Assembly: GCF_015680235.1 (NCBI RefSeq)
Contig: NZ_JADLJL010000019.1
Span: 31,279 to 95,278, forward strand
Direction of reading: 5' to 3'
Source: Pseudomonas guariconensis
GTDB taxonomy: Bacteria > Pseudomonadota > Gammaproteobacteria > Pseudomonadales > Pseudomonadaceae
Length of the DNA: 64,000 nt
Part shown: positions 7,616 to 15,767 of the stretch, one piece after another
Layout of the letters: each line of letters starts with the position of its first letter
How positions within the stretch are numbered: the stretch's first letter is position 1
Notes under the pieces: generated by a model
The model's database searches: none
What the model saw: the letters and a program-made list of their open reading frames with translations, nothing else
Told to the model about the DNA's origin: nothing
Program-made: the position numbers and the translations under genes

Positions 7616-8947
7616 TTGCGTTCACTGTTCTGGCGCATCCTGGCCAGCTTCTGGCTGGCCATCGCCCTGGTCGCCGGTTTGTCGATCCTGCTTGGCCACA
7701 TGCTCAACCAGGACGCCTGGATCCTCAGCCGCCACCCCGGCCTCAACACCCTGGCCAGCCATTGGGCCCAGCACTACGAGCAGGAGGGCCTCGAATCCGC
7801 CCAACGCTTCCTGGAACGACGCAAGCACCGCTACAAGATCGATGTGCAGGTTCTGGACGACAATGGCCAGGCTGTGGTGCCCGGCACCTTTCCCCGTCGC
7901 GCCGCCGCCTTCGAAGCACGCCAGCACAATGACCAGCGCCACCTGCCCTGGCGCCGCCTGACCGAGGAGTACACCAGCCCCCAGAGCGGCGAGACCTACC
8001 TGCTGATCTATCGCATCCCCCACCCGGAGCTCAACGCCTGGCACCGCGAAAGCCTGCTATGGCCACTCAGTGCTCTGGGCATCGCCCTGGTGGTGCTGAC
8101 CCTGTTCAGCCTGCTGGTGACGCTCTCCATCACCCGCCCCTTGAGCCGCTTGCGCGGCGCCGTGCATGACCTGGGGCAAACCAGCTACCAGCAGAACAGC
8201 CTGGCGCGCCTGGCCGCCCGGCGCGACGAGTTCGGCGTGCTGGCCAACGACTTCAACAAGATGGGGGCGCGCTTGCAGAGCCTGATCGGCAGCCAGCGCC
8301 AGCTGCTGCGCGATGTCTCGCATGAACTGCGCTCGCCGCTGGCGCGCCTGCGTATCGCCCTGGCCCTGGCCGAGCGGGCCGAGCCGGAGCAGCGCCAGGC
8401 GTTATGGCCACGCCTGACCCGCGAATGCGACCGGCTGGAAGACCTGATCAGCGAAATCCTCGCCCTGGCCCGGGTCGACGCCGAACAGTCCCATGCTGAG
8501 CCCGTGGACCTCAACGCCCTGCTGGGCAGCGTGCGCAAGGATGCCCAGCTCAGCGCCCCGGAACAGGAGGTGCGCCTGGAGGCCACGCCTGGCTTGACCT
8601 TGCTGGGCTGGCCGACATTGATCGAGCGTGCCGTGGACAACCTGGTGCGTAATGCGTTGCGCTTCAACCCCGCGGGGCAACCGATCGAGCTGCGCGCCGA
8701 AACCGAGCAGGGCCGTATCGTGCTGAGCGTCCGCGACCACGGGCCAGGCGTGGCCGAGGAACACCTGGCCCAGCTGGGCGAGCCGTTCTTCCGTGCACCG
8801 GGGCAGGAGGCGCCAGGGCATGGGCTGGGGCTTGCGATTGCCCGGCGCGCGGCGGAGCGTCACGGGGGCAGCTTGAAGCTTGGGAACCATCCGCAGGGTG
8901 GGTTCGTCGCGACCCTAGCGCTGCCCTGCGAGATCGTTGCGGGATGA
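7616..8947 (+). CDS. cpxA: CpxA-like sensor histidine kinase
   Basis: This 443-residue inner-membrane kinase starts at a TTG (7616), supported by a perfect AGGAGGT 5 nt upstream; no ATG or GTG fits as well. It has a first transmembrane helix (FWRILASFWLAIALVAGLSILLG), a periplasmic sensor of about 120 residues, and a second helix (LWPLSALGIALVVLTLFSLLVTL). Next come a HAMP domain (SITRPLSRLRGAV), a dimerisation/phospho-acceptor motif DVSHELRSPLARLR with His236, and an HATPase domain with DNLVRNALRF (N box), DHGPGV (G1) and GHGLGLAIARR (G2). It should phosphorylate the CpxR-like regulator upstream. Confidence 0.9.
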   Translation: MRSLFWRILASFWLAIALVAGLSILLGHMLNQDAWILSRHPGLNTLASHWAQHYEQEGLESAQRFLERRKHRYKIDVQVLDDNGQAVVPGTFPRRAAAFEARQHNDQRHLPWRRLTEEYTSPQSGETYLLIYRIPHPELNAWHRESLLWPLSALGIALVVLTLFSLLVTLSITRPLSRLRGAVHDLGQTSYQQNSLARLAARRDEFGVLANDFNKMGARLQSLIGSQRQLLRDVSHELRSPLARLRIALALAERAEPEQRQALWPRLTRECDRLEDLISEILALARVDAEQSHAEPVDLNALLGSVRKDAQLSAPEQEVRLEATPGLTLLGWPTLIERAVDNLVRNALRFNPAGQPIELRAETEQGRIVLSVRDHGPGVAEEHLAQLGEPFFRAPGQEAPGHGLGLAIARRAAERHGGSLKLGNHPQGGFVATLALPCEIVAG

Positions 8948-8948
8948 C

Positions 8949-9030
8949 GGGGCTGCTACGCAGCCCTTTCGCGGTACAAGGCCGCTCCTACCATAGGCCT
9001 TGCGCGGTGAAAGGGCCGCAAAGCGGCCCT
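8949..9030. repeat. REP-like element and terminator hairpin between converging genes
   Basis: GGGCTGCTACGCAGCCC, a GGCCGCTCCTAC REP-type core and an AGGGCCGC-AAA-GCGGCCCT hairpin (9012-9030) fill the space between the kinase gene and the convergent nitroreductase gene. The last hairpin sits right after the nitroreductase stop and probably terminates it. Confidence 0.7.
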
Positions 9031-9035
9031 GCTCC

Positions 9036-9593
9036 TCACTCGCCCCAGGCGCTGACGAAATCGGCAGTTTCCAGCACCGGCGCCGTGCGCGGCTCGGTGG
9101 CAGGGGTGCCGACATACAGGTAGCCGATCAGCTCTTCGTTCTCGGCAAGCCCCAACCCCCGGTGCACATGGGCATCGAACGCCATGTCGCCGGTGCGCCA
9201 CACTGCGCCGATACCTTGGGCATGGGCCGCGATCAGGATGCCATGGGCCGCGCAGCCTGCCGCCAGGCGCTGCTCGGACTTGGGAATCTTGAAGTGATCC
9301 TGCAGCCGGGCCACCACCACGATCAGCAACGGTGCCCGCATCGGCATGGCCCGGGCCTTGTCCAGGGCCGCCTGGCTGGCATCGCCCTTCTGGCGCAGCG
9401 CTTCGGCGAACAGCTCACCGAGTTTGTCGCGGCCCTGGCCTTCGATGGTCAGGAAGCGCCATGGGCGCAGTTGGCCGTGGTCGGGGGCGCGCAGTGCGGC
9501 CTGGAACAGCGCTTCGCGCTGGGCGGCATTGGGCGCCGGGTCGGTCAGGCGTGGCACGGAAACACGGTTGAGCAATGCGTCGAGAGCCTCCAT
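9036..9593 (-). CDS. nitroreductase-family flavoprotein (YdjA-like)
   Basis: This 185-residue protein has the FMN-binding nitroreductase fold, with MEALDALLNRVSVPRLTDPAPN at the N-terminus, ALRAPDHGQLRPWRFLTIEG (FMN phosphate site) and the helix AAGCAAHGILIAAHAQGIGAVWRTGDMAFD. The short length and the RVS/RL...P start fit the YdjA subgroup, small NAD(P)H-dependent oxidoreductases with poorly defined substrates. It is transcribed alone, divergent from trkH. Confidence 0.9.
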   Translation of the reverse strand: MEALDALLNRVSVPRLTDPAPNAAQREALFQAALRAPDHGQLRPWRFLTIEGQGRDKLGELFAEALRQKGDASQAALDKARAMPMRAPLLIVVVARLQDHFKIPKSEQRLAAGCAAHGILIAAHAQGIGAVWRTGDMAFDAHVHRGLGLAENEELIGYLYVGTPATEPRTAPVLETADFVSAWGE

Positions 9594-9761
9594 GGGCTAC
9601 CCTCCTGGCAGAGAAATGTGCGGGCATTCTCAAGCGCCAGGCTATAAGCTGCAAGCCACACAAAAAGCAGCCTATGCATCACCCCGTCCATGTTTGGCAC
9701 TTGCAGCTTGCCGCCTGCCGCTTAAAATGGCGCCCTTCCGTTTCGAGTCAGAGCAGATCAC

Positions 9762-11216
9762 ATGGCGTTGCCGACCTTAAGGATCATTGGTTTCATCATC
9801 GGCATCTTCCTGATCACCCTGGCCGTTAGCATGGTCGTGCCCATGACGACGCTGGTGGTCTTCGAACGTACCGGCGACATGCCGTCGTTCCTCTGGTCAA
9901 GCCTGATCACCTTCGTCGCAGGGCTTGCCTTGGTCGTCCAGGGGCGGCCAGAGCATGTGCACCTGCGCCCCCGTGACATGTACCTGCTGACGGTCAGCAG
10001 CTGGCTGGTGGTGTGCGTGTTCGCCGCACTGCCATTCCTGCTGACCCAGCACATCAGCTACACCGACGCGTTCTTCGAAAGCATGTCCGGCATCACCGCC
10101 ACCGGTGCCACGGTGCTCAGCGGGCTGGACAACATGTCACCGGGCATTCTCATGTGGCGTTCGATGCTGCACTGGCTCGGCGGCATCGGCTTCATCGGCA
10201 TGGCGGTGGCGATCCTGCCGCTGCTGCGCATCGGCGGCATGCGCCTGTTCCAGACCGAATCCTCGGACCGTTCGGAAAAGGTCATGCCGCGTTCGCACAT
10301 GGTCGCCAAGTCGATCGTGCTGGTGTACATCGGCATCACCCTGGTCGGCAGCCTGGCCTTCTGGTGGGCCGGCATGCGGCCGTTCGACGCCATCAACCAT
10401 GCCATGTCGGCGATTTCCACCGGCGGGTTCTCCACCTCCGACCAGTCCCTGGCCAAGTGGGACATTCCGGCGGTGCACTGGGTCGCGGTGGTGGTGATGA
10501 TCCTCGGCAGCGTGCCCTTCACCCTGTACGTGGCCACCCTGCGCGGCAACCGCAAGGCGCTGATCCGCGACCAACAGGTGCAGGGCCTGCTCGGTCTGCT
10601 GGTGACCACCTGGCTGGTGCTGGGTACCTGGTACTGGGCCACCACCGACCTGCACTGGCTCGACGCCTTGCGTCACGTGGCGCTGAACGTCACCTCGGTG
10701 GTCACCACCACCGGCTTCGCCCTGGGCGACTACAGCCTGTGGGGCAATTTCTCGTTGATGCTGTTCTTCTACCTGGGCTTCATTGGCGGCTGTTCCGGCT
10801 CGACTGCCGGCGGCATCAAGATCTTCCGTTTCCAGGTGGCCTACATCCTGCTCAAGGCCAGCCTCAACCAGCTGATCCACCCCCGGGCGGTGATCAAGCA
10901 GAAATACAATGGCCACCGCCTCGATGAAGAGATCGTGCGCTCAATCCTGACGTTCTCGTTCTTCTTCGCCATCACCATCTGCGTCATCGCCCTGCTGCTG
11001 TCGTTGCTGGGCGTGGACTGGATGACCGCCCTCACCGGCGCGGCCGGTACCGTGTCGGGCGTGGGCCCAGGCCTGGGCGAGGTGATCGGCCCGGCGGGCA
11101 ACTATGCGACCCTGCCGGACGCGGCCAAGTGGATCCTGGCCGGCGGCATGCTGCTGGGCCGACTGGAGATCATCACGGTGCTGGTGTTGTGCATGCCGGC
11201 GTTCTGGCGTCACTGA
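9762..11216 (+). CDS. trkH: Trk-type potassium uptake channel subunit TrkH
   Basis: This 484-residue membrane protein is the K+-conducting subunit of the Trk system, gated by cytoplasmic TrkA (not in this window). Four pore loops can be seen: SGITATGATVLSGLD, SAISTGGFSTSDQ, TSVVTTTGFALGDYS and GAAGTVSGVGPGLG. These carry the selectivity-filter glycines. LHWLGGIGFIGMAVAILPLLRIGG and IGGCSGSTAGGIKIFRF are further family signatures. The 3' end overlaps the convergent AraC-type gene by 44 bp. Confidence 0.96.
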   Translation: MALPTLRIIGFIIGIFLITLAVSMVVPMTTLVVFERTGDMPSFLWSSLITFVAGLALVVQGRPEHVHLRPRDMYLLTVSSWLVVCVFAALPFLLTQHISYTDAFFESMSGITATGATVLSGLDNMSPGILMWRSMLHWLGGIGFIGMAVAILPLLRIGGMRLFQTESSDRSEKVMPRSHMVAKSIVLVYIGITLVGSLAFWWAGMRPFDAINHAMSAISTGGFSTSDQSLAKWDIPAVHWVAVVVMILGSVPFTLYVATLRGNRKALIRDQQVQGLLGLLVTTWLVLGTWYWATTDLHWLDALRHVALNVTSVVTTTGFALGDYSLWGNFSLMLFFYLGFIGGCSGSTAGGIKIFRFQVAYILLKASLNQLIHPRAVIKQKYNGHRLDEEIVRSILTFSFFFAITICVIALLLSLLGVDWMTALTGAAGTVSGVGPGLGEVIGPAGNYATLPDAAKWILAGGMLLGRLEIITVLVLCMPAFWRH

Positions 11217-12228
11217 CCGGCGCGGCCTCCAGGCGCGCCCGGTATTCGCTCGGCGTCACGTCGAACCAGCGGCGAAATGCCCGATAGAAATTGCTCGGGT
11301 CGGCGAACCCCAGCAGGTAAGCGGTCTCCAGCAAGGTCATGCCGGGCTGGGCCAGGTACTGCTCGGCCAGTTCCCGGCGAGTGTCGTCCAGCAACGTCTG
11401 GAAACTGGTGCCCTCCTCCTGCAACCGGCGCTGCAACGTGCGCTGGGAAAGGTGCAGGGCCTGGGCGAGGGTTTCGCGCTTGGGCTCGCCCTGGGGCAGG
11501 ATGCGACACAGTACCTGGCGGACCCGATGGGTCACCCGGCTCTCCGAGAAGCGCGCCAGGTATTCTCCGGCGAAACGGTCGTGGAGCACGGCCATGGCCT
11601 CGTTGGCGGTAGGCAGCGGCGCTTCCATGTCGGCACGCTCGAACACCAGCGCATCATGAGGCGAGCCGAATACCAACGGAGCATGGAAGGCGACCTTGTA
11701 GGGTTCCACGTTCTTCGGCTGCGGCCCTTGGATCAACACGCGCCGCGGCTGGATCGGCCGACCGCTGAGCCAGGTGCACAGCGACAGCGCACAGGCCAGC
11801 GAGGCCTCGCCGCTGTGCCGCGTCGGCGGCAGGTGGTCGCCGTGCACGGTCAGGCCCAGCGCATAGCCTTCCGGGCCCAGGCGAAAACTCAGGTCGGCGC
11901 TCTCGGCGATGATCCGCTGGTACCGCACCAGGCGCTCGAACCCTTCGGCCAGGGTACGGCTGGACATCAGCGCATAGCCCACCACATGGAAGGAGGCCGG
12001 GCGCACCACCCGCGCCATGTTCAGGCCGATGGCCTCGTTGCCGGAAAGGTCTACCGCCAACTGCCAGAGCCGGGTCATGGAGTCCTGGGTGAAGCGCGCA
12101 TCCGGATCGTCCAGGGCCGCGAAGTCCAACCCGAGCTGCCGGAACATGGCCTGGCAATCGAGGCCCTCCAGCTCCAGCGCCTTGACGATCCCTGATGCCC
12201 AGCTGGCCGACGTGGTTCTTTCGCTCAT
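11173..12228 (-). CDS. AraC-family regulator (OruR/ArgR-like, AraC-binding N-domain)
   Basis: This 351-residue regulator has an arabinose-binding-type N-terminal domain as in OruR (KALELEGLDCQAMFRQLGLD, GNEAIGLNMARVVRPASFHVVGYALMSSRTLAEGFERLVRYQRII). The C-terminal AraC double helix-turn-helix (about 235-335) includes LSQRTLQRRLQEEGTSFQTLLDDTRRELAEQYL and LLGFADPSNFYRAFRRWFDVTPSEYR. The effector is unknown. The last 15 codons lie inside the 3' end of trkH on the opposite strand, so either mRNA could be antisense to the other. Confidence 0.9.
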   Translation of the reverse strand: MSERTTSASWASGIVKALELEGLDCQAMFRQLGLDFAALDDPDARFTQDSMTRLWQLAVDLSGNEAIGLNMARVVRPASFHVVGYALMSSRTLAEGFERLVRYQRIIAESADLSFRLGPEGYALGLTVHGDHLPPTRHSGEASLACALSLCTWLSGRPIQPRRVLIQGPQPKNVEPYKVAFHAPLVFGSPHDALVFERADMEAPLPTANEAMAVLHDRFAGEYLARFSESRVTHRVRQVLCRILPQGEPKRETLAQALHLSQRTLQRRLQEEGTSFQTLLDDTRRELAEQYLAQPGMTLLETAYLLGFADPSNFYRAFRRWFDVTPSEYRARLEAAPVSDARTPACTTPAP

Positions 12229-12384
12229 GGCAGGCTTCTTGTGCTGACCGCAGCAGGCGGCGAATCGAAAAGATATTCATTTGGCGCCAATTGTCACTGG
12301 CCGCCCCCGACAATGACTCTAGACTCAATTCAGGCTCCACGCCGTGTAACCTGCCCACCTCGCGCACCAACGGGGAGCACCGTC

Positions 12385-12696
12385 ATGCATTCAACCGCGC
12401 AGTTCCGCAGTTTTGCCGAGTTCTACCCGTATTATCTGGGCGAACACAGCAACCCCACCTGCCGTCGGCTGCACTTCGTCGGCACCAGTCTGGTCATCGC
12501 GCTGCTCGCCTATACGTTCGCCAGCGGCAAGTGGTTGCTGTTGCTGGCCGTGCCGCTCGCAGGCTATGGCTTTGCCTGGGTCGGGCATTTCTTTTTCGAA
12601 AAGAACCGCCCCGCCACCTTCACCCATCCGCTGTACAGCCTGATTGGCGACTTCGCCATGTTCCGCGACATCCTGCGCGGTAAGGTCAGCCTATAG
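12385..12696 (+). CDS. DUF962 / Mpo1-like membrane protein
   Basis: This 103-residue protein begins MHSTAQFRSFAEFYPYYLGEHSNPTCRRLHFVGTSL. This is the signature of the DUF962 family (bacterial relatives of yeast Mpo1, a dioxygenase of 2-hydroxy fatty acids). The His residues of EHSNPTCRRLHF and of GHFFFEKNRPATFTHPLYSLIGDF match the family's metal-binding positions. Two hydrophobic helices lie between them. The start is set at 12385 by GGGGAG 7 nt upstream; the frame extends upstream without support. Enzymatic activity in bacteria is inference. Confidence 0.88.
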   Translation: MHSTAQFRSFAEFYPYYLGEHSNPTCRRLHFVGTSLVIALLAYTFASGKWLLLLAVPLAGYGFAWVGHFFFEKNRPATFTHPLYSLIGDFAMFRDILRGKVSL

Positions 12697-12703
12697 GCAT
12701 CGA

Positions 12704-13516
12704 CTAGACGGGCTCGCGCAAGGTCGCCGTCCGTTCGGCCTCACGCGCCTGTGCGTCGGCCAGGCGATACAACTCGATTTGCCCGTCCCAGTGCTCGATC
12801 AGTGCAGTGCAGGATTCCACCCAATCGCCACAGTTGAGGTACTCGACCTCGCCGACTCGGCGAATCTCGGCATGGTGGATATGCCCGCAGACCACGCCGT
12901 GGAAACCACGCCGGGTGCACTCGTGGGCGATGGCATCCTCGAAATCGCTGATGAAGTTCACCGCGCCCTTGACCTTGTGCTTGAGGTAGGCCGACAGCGA
13001 CCAATAGCCATAGCCGTAGCGGGCGCGCCAGTGATTGAGCCAACGGTTGAGCACGAGGGTGAACTCGTAGGCACGGTCGCCCAGGAACGCCAGCCAGCGA
13101 TGGTAGCGGGTGATCACGTCGAACTGGTCGCCGTGGATCACCAGCAGGCGCCGGCCATCGGCGGTCAGGTGCTCGGCCTCGTCGACCAGGTGGATGTTGC
13201 CCAGGATCAACTTGGAGTAGCGACGCAGGAATTCGTCATGGTTGCCGGTGACGTAGATCACTTCGGTGCCGCGCTTGCTCAAGGTGAGCAGGCGGCGAAT
13301 GACGTTGGTATGGGCCTGGGGCCAGTAGATGCCGCTGCGCAGCTTCCAGCCGTCGATGATGTCGCCGACCAGGTAAATGCGATCGGCGTGGTAGCGCTTG
13401 AGAAAATGCGCCAGGTGCTCGGCCTGGCAGTCCCGGGTGCCCAGGTGCACGTCGGAGATCCACAGGGTGCGCACGCGCTGCTTGCGTGACGGTTGGGCGA
13501 GTTCTACGTGGGACAT
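12704..13516 (-). CDS. UDP-2,3-diacylglucosamine diphosphatase-like metallophosphoesterase (LpxH-related)
   Basis: This 270-residue calcineurin-like phosphoesterase has the full metal-site set: DVHLGT (Asp, His) near the N-terminus, GDIIDGWKL, GNHDEFL, VIHGDQFD and GHIHHAEI. It is longer than canonical LpxH (about 240 residues) and belongs to the COG2908-type group found as a second copy in pseudomonads. An auxiliary lipid-A or phospholipid role is plausible, but the substrate is not shown. The start at 13516 is supported by GGAGCC upstream. It converges on the DUF962 gene with 7 bp between stops. Confidence 0.85.
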   Translation of the reverse strand: MSHVELAQPSRKQRVRTLWISDVHLGTRDCQAEHLAHFLKRYHADRIYLVGDIIDGWKLRSGIYWPQAHTNVIRRLLTLSKRGTEVIYVTGNHDEFLRRYSKLILGNIHLVDEAEHLTADGRRLLVIHGDQFDVITRYHRWLAFLGDRAYEFTLVLNRWLNHWRARYGYGYWSLSAYLKHKVKGAVNFISDFEDAIAHECTRRGFHGVVCGHIHHAEIRRVGEVEYLNCGDWVESCTALIEHWDGQIELYRLADAQAREAERTATLREPV

Positions 13517-13645
13517 GGGCAGGCTCCGGCACTGTTTGCTGGAGCCTGGCAGTTGTGCATGACAGGTTGGTGGCAGGCGTGTGACGACTGACCGGTGACG
13601 ACCGTTGCAGGTGTACACTTGCCCTCTGCACTGCGAGGAGCCCCC

Positions 13646-14410
13646 ATGACCGCCGGCCCGATCCTTTCCCTGCGCCATTACCGCCACGACCTGATCGCCC
13701 ACAGCCACGAGCACCCGCAACTGGTGTTCGGCCTGGGCGGGCGGCTGGATTTCGAAGTCCAGGGCCGCGGCGCACAAGTCGACCGACAAGGCTTGATGGT
13801 GGTGCCGGCTGGTGCCCATCACGCCTGCGGCAGCCCCTCGGGCAGCCGTTGCCTGGTGCTGGATGTCCCGGGCGAGCACTGGCTTCACGAACAACTGGGA
13901 AACCATGCCGATGCCAGCCGCCGGCTGCTCGACAAACCCGGCGCCCTGAGCCTGGACAACCGCCAGCAGCAACTGGTCGACTGGCTCGCCAGCAGCCCGG
14001 TGGACGATCCGCTGATCGCGCGGCAGGGCGCGGTCCTACTGCTGGCCAGCCTCAATGCACAGGACGCCCCCTCCCTGGTGCAGCGACGCCTGCCCTACGC
14101 CGCGTTCGATGCCCACATCGAGCAGCATGCCGCCCACCCGCTGCAGGTCGCCGACCTGGCGCGCCTGGCCGGTCTCTCCAACGCACGCCTGCATGCACGT
14201 TTCGCCGCCGAATGCGCCATGACCCCCATGGACTACATTCGCCAGCGCCGCCTGCTCAAGGCCCGCCGCCTGTTGAAGGAAACCCGACTGTCCATCGGCG
14301 AAATCGCCGCGCAAGTCGGCTACAGCTCCCAGAGTGCCTTCTCGGCTGCCGTACTGCGCGATTTCGGTTGCTCGCCGATGGCCTTGCGCCGCGAGCCTGG
14401 CGACAATTGA
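13646..14410 (+). CDS. AraC-family transcriptional regulator with cupin sensor
   Basis: This 254-residue regulator has an N-terminal cupin domain (HDLIAHSHEHPQLVFGLGGRLDFEVQG, GLMVVPAGAHHACG). The C-terminal AraC helix-turn-helix pair has VADLARLAGLSNARLHARFAAECAMTPMDYIRQRRLLKA and IGEIAAQVGYSSQSAFSAAVLRDFGCSPMALRR. GAGGAG lies 5 nt before the ATG. It precedes an EamA-type exporter on the same strand, 115 bp apart, and may regulate it. Confidence 0.9.
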   Translation: MTAGPILSLRHYRHDLIAHSHEHPQLVFGLGGRLDFEVQGRGAQVDRQGLMVVPAGAHHACGSPSGSRCLVLDVPGEHWLHEQLGNHADASRRLLDKPGALSLDNRQQQLVDWLASSPVDDPLIARQGAVLLLASLNAQDAPSLVQRRLPYAAFDAHIEQHAAHPLQVADLARLAGLSNARLHARFAAECAMTPMDYIRQRRLLKARRLLKETRLSIGEIAAQVGYSSQSAFSAAVLRDFGCSPMALRREPGDN

Positions 14411-14525
14411 CGCGAGGATCGCGACAGACAGCGGGTGATGGTCCTCGTAGACTGGCCCTTCGGTATCGAGCCCAATCGCAGGACTGCACCTATTCAAGGT
14501 GACTACTGTCATCACAAGGACCAGC

Positions 14526-15416
14526 ATGAACCACCGCACCGCCCTCGGCGCCCTGCACATCGGCGCCCTCTTCTTCGGCCTCACCGGGGTCTTCGGCAAG
14601 CTGGCGACCAGCGCCAGCCCTACGATTATCGTGTTCGGCCGCGCGGCCTTCGCCGTGCTCGCCCTGGGGCTGTTCGCCAGCCTGGCACGCCAGGGCTGGC
14701 AGCGCCTGCAGGCCCAGGACCTGCGCCGCCTATTGCTCGGCGGCGTGTTGCTGGCCAGTCACTGGGTGAGCTTCTTTATTGCCGTCAAGGTCGGCGGCGT
14801 GGCCATCGCAACCTTGGGCTTCGCCGGCTTCCCAGCGTTCACGGTAATCCTCGAAGGTTTGCTGTTCCGTGAGCGCATCCGCCGTAACGAAGCTGTGTTG
14901 GTGCTGCTGGTGAGCATCGGCCTGATGCTGGTCACGCCCGCCTTCGACCTGGCCAGCGAGGCCACCGGCGGGCTGCTCTGGGCCTTGCTCTCCGGCCTGC
15001 TGTTCTCGCTGCTGTCGCTGACCAACCGGGCCGGCTCCGGGCGCCTGCCTGCGGTACAGGCCGCGCTGTGGCAAAACCTGGTGGTCGCCCTGTGCCTGCT
15101 GCCGGTGGCCGCGCCGGGGCTGACCGCCGTGAAGCCCATGGACTGGCTATGGATCGGCTTGCTGGGTATTTTCTGCACCGGTGTCGCCCACAGCCTGTTC
15201 GTCGCCAGTCTGTCGGTGATCAAGGCGCGCACGGCGGCGGTGGTGTTCGGCATGGAGCCGGTCTATGGCATCGCCGTGGCCTGGGTGGTGTTCGCCGAAA
15301 CGCCGACCCTGCGCATGCTGGCAGGCGGCGCGCTGATCATCTTCGCCATCGTGTTGTCCAGTCGCATGGCCGCCGAGCAGCCGCCCAGGCAGCGGCCCGT
15401 GGCCGAGGGCGCCTGA
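14526..15416 (+). CDS. EamA/DMT-family transporter
   Basis: This 296-residue inner-membrane protein has ten predicted helices in two EamA repeats. Characteristic motifs are GVFGKLATSASPTIIVFGRAAFAVLALG in the first half and FVASLSVIKARTAAVVFGMEPVYGIAVAWVVFAETPTLRMLAGGALIIFAIVLSSRM in the second. AAGGA lies 5 nt before the ATG at 14526; an in-frame ATG at 14499 is less well placed. The family exports amino acids or metabolites; the substrate is unknown. Confidence 0.9.
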   Translation: MNHRTALGALHIGALFFGLTGVFGKLATSASPTIIVFGRAAFAVLALGLFASLARQGWQRLQAQDLRRLLLGGVLLASHWVSFFIAVKVGGVAIATLGFAGFPAFTVILEGLLFRERIRRNEAVLVLLVSIGLMLVTPAFDLASEATGGLLWALLSGLLFSLLSLTNRAGSGRLPAVQAALWQNLVVALCLLPVAAPGLTAVKPMDWLWIGLLGIFCTGVAHSLFVASLSVIKARTAAVVFGMEPVYGIAVAWVVFAETPTLRMLAGGALIIFAIVLSSRMAAEQPPRQRPVAEGA

Positions 15417-15698
15417 TCAGCGATCGTTGTGGCCAAGGTCGCGCTGTGGGTCGATCTGGTCGCGCACCCGTTGCTTGAGCACCTTGGCTTCGGGGAAGCC
15501 GCCATCGGCCTTGCGCTCCCAGAGCTGCGTGCCGTCGCAGGTAATACGGAACACGCCACCGGTGCCCGGCTCCAGGGCCACGCGGCCCAGATCGTCGGCA
15601 AAGGTGCTGAGCAGTTCCTGGGCCAGCCAGGCGGCTCGCAGCAGCCATTGGCACTGGGTGCAATACGTGATGACGATTTCGGGCTTGGCCTGGGGCAT
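15417..15698 (-). CDS. SelT/SelW/SelH-family (Rdx) thioredoxin-fold protein
   Basis: This 93-residue protein begins PEIVITYCTQCQWLLRAAWLAQELLSTF. It has the CxxC motif (CTQC, where selenoprotein W carries C-x-x-U) and a GGVFRITCDGTQLWERKADGGFPEAKVLKQRVRD tail with the conserved F/W and GGFPE segment. The family is thought to be redox-active. The stop codon abuts the EamA stop with no bases between. Confidence 0.9.
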   Translation of the reverse strand: MPQAKPEIVITYCTQCQWLLRAAWLAQELLSTFADDLGRVALEPGTGGVFRITCDGTQLWERKADGGFPEAKVLKQRVRDQIDPQRDLGHNDR

Positions 15699-15767
15699 GG
15701 CAGCGCGTCTCCTTCGGGGATGAGCCGCTTATACTAGCGGTCTTTGCCCACGGTTTTGAGACTCACG

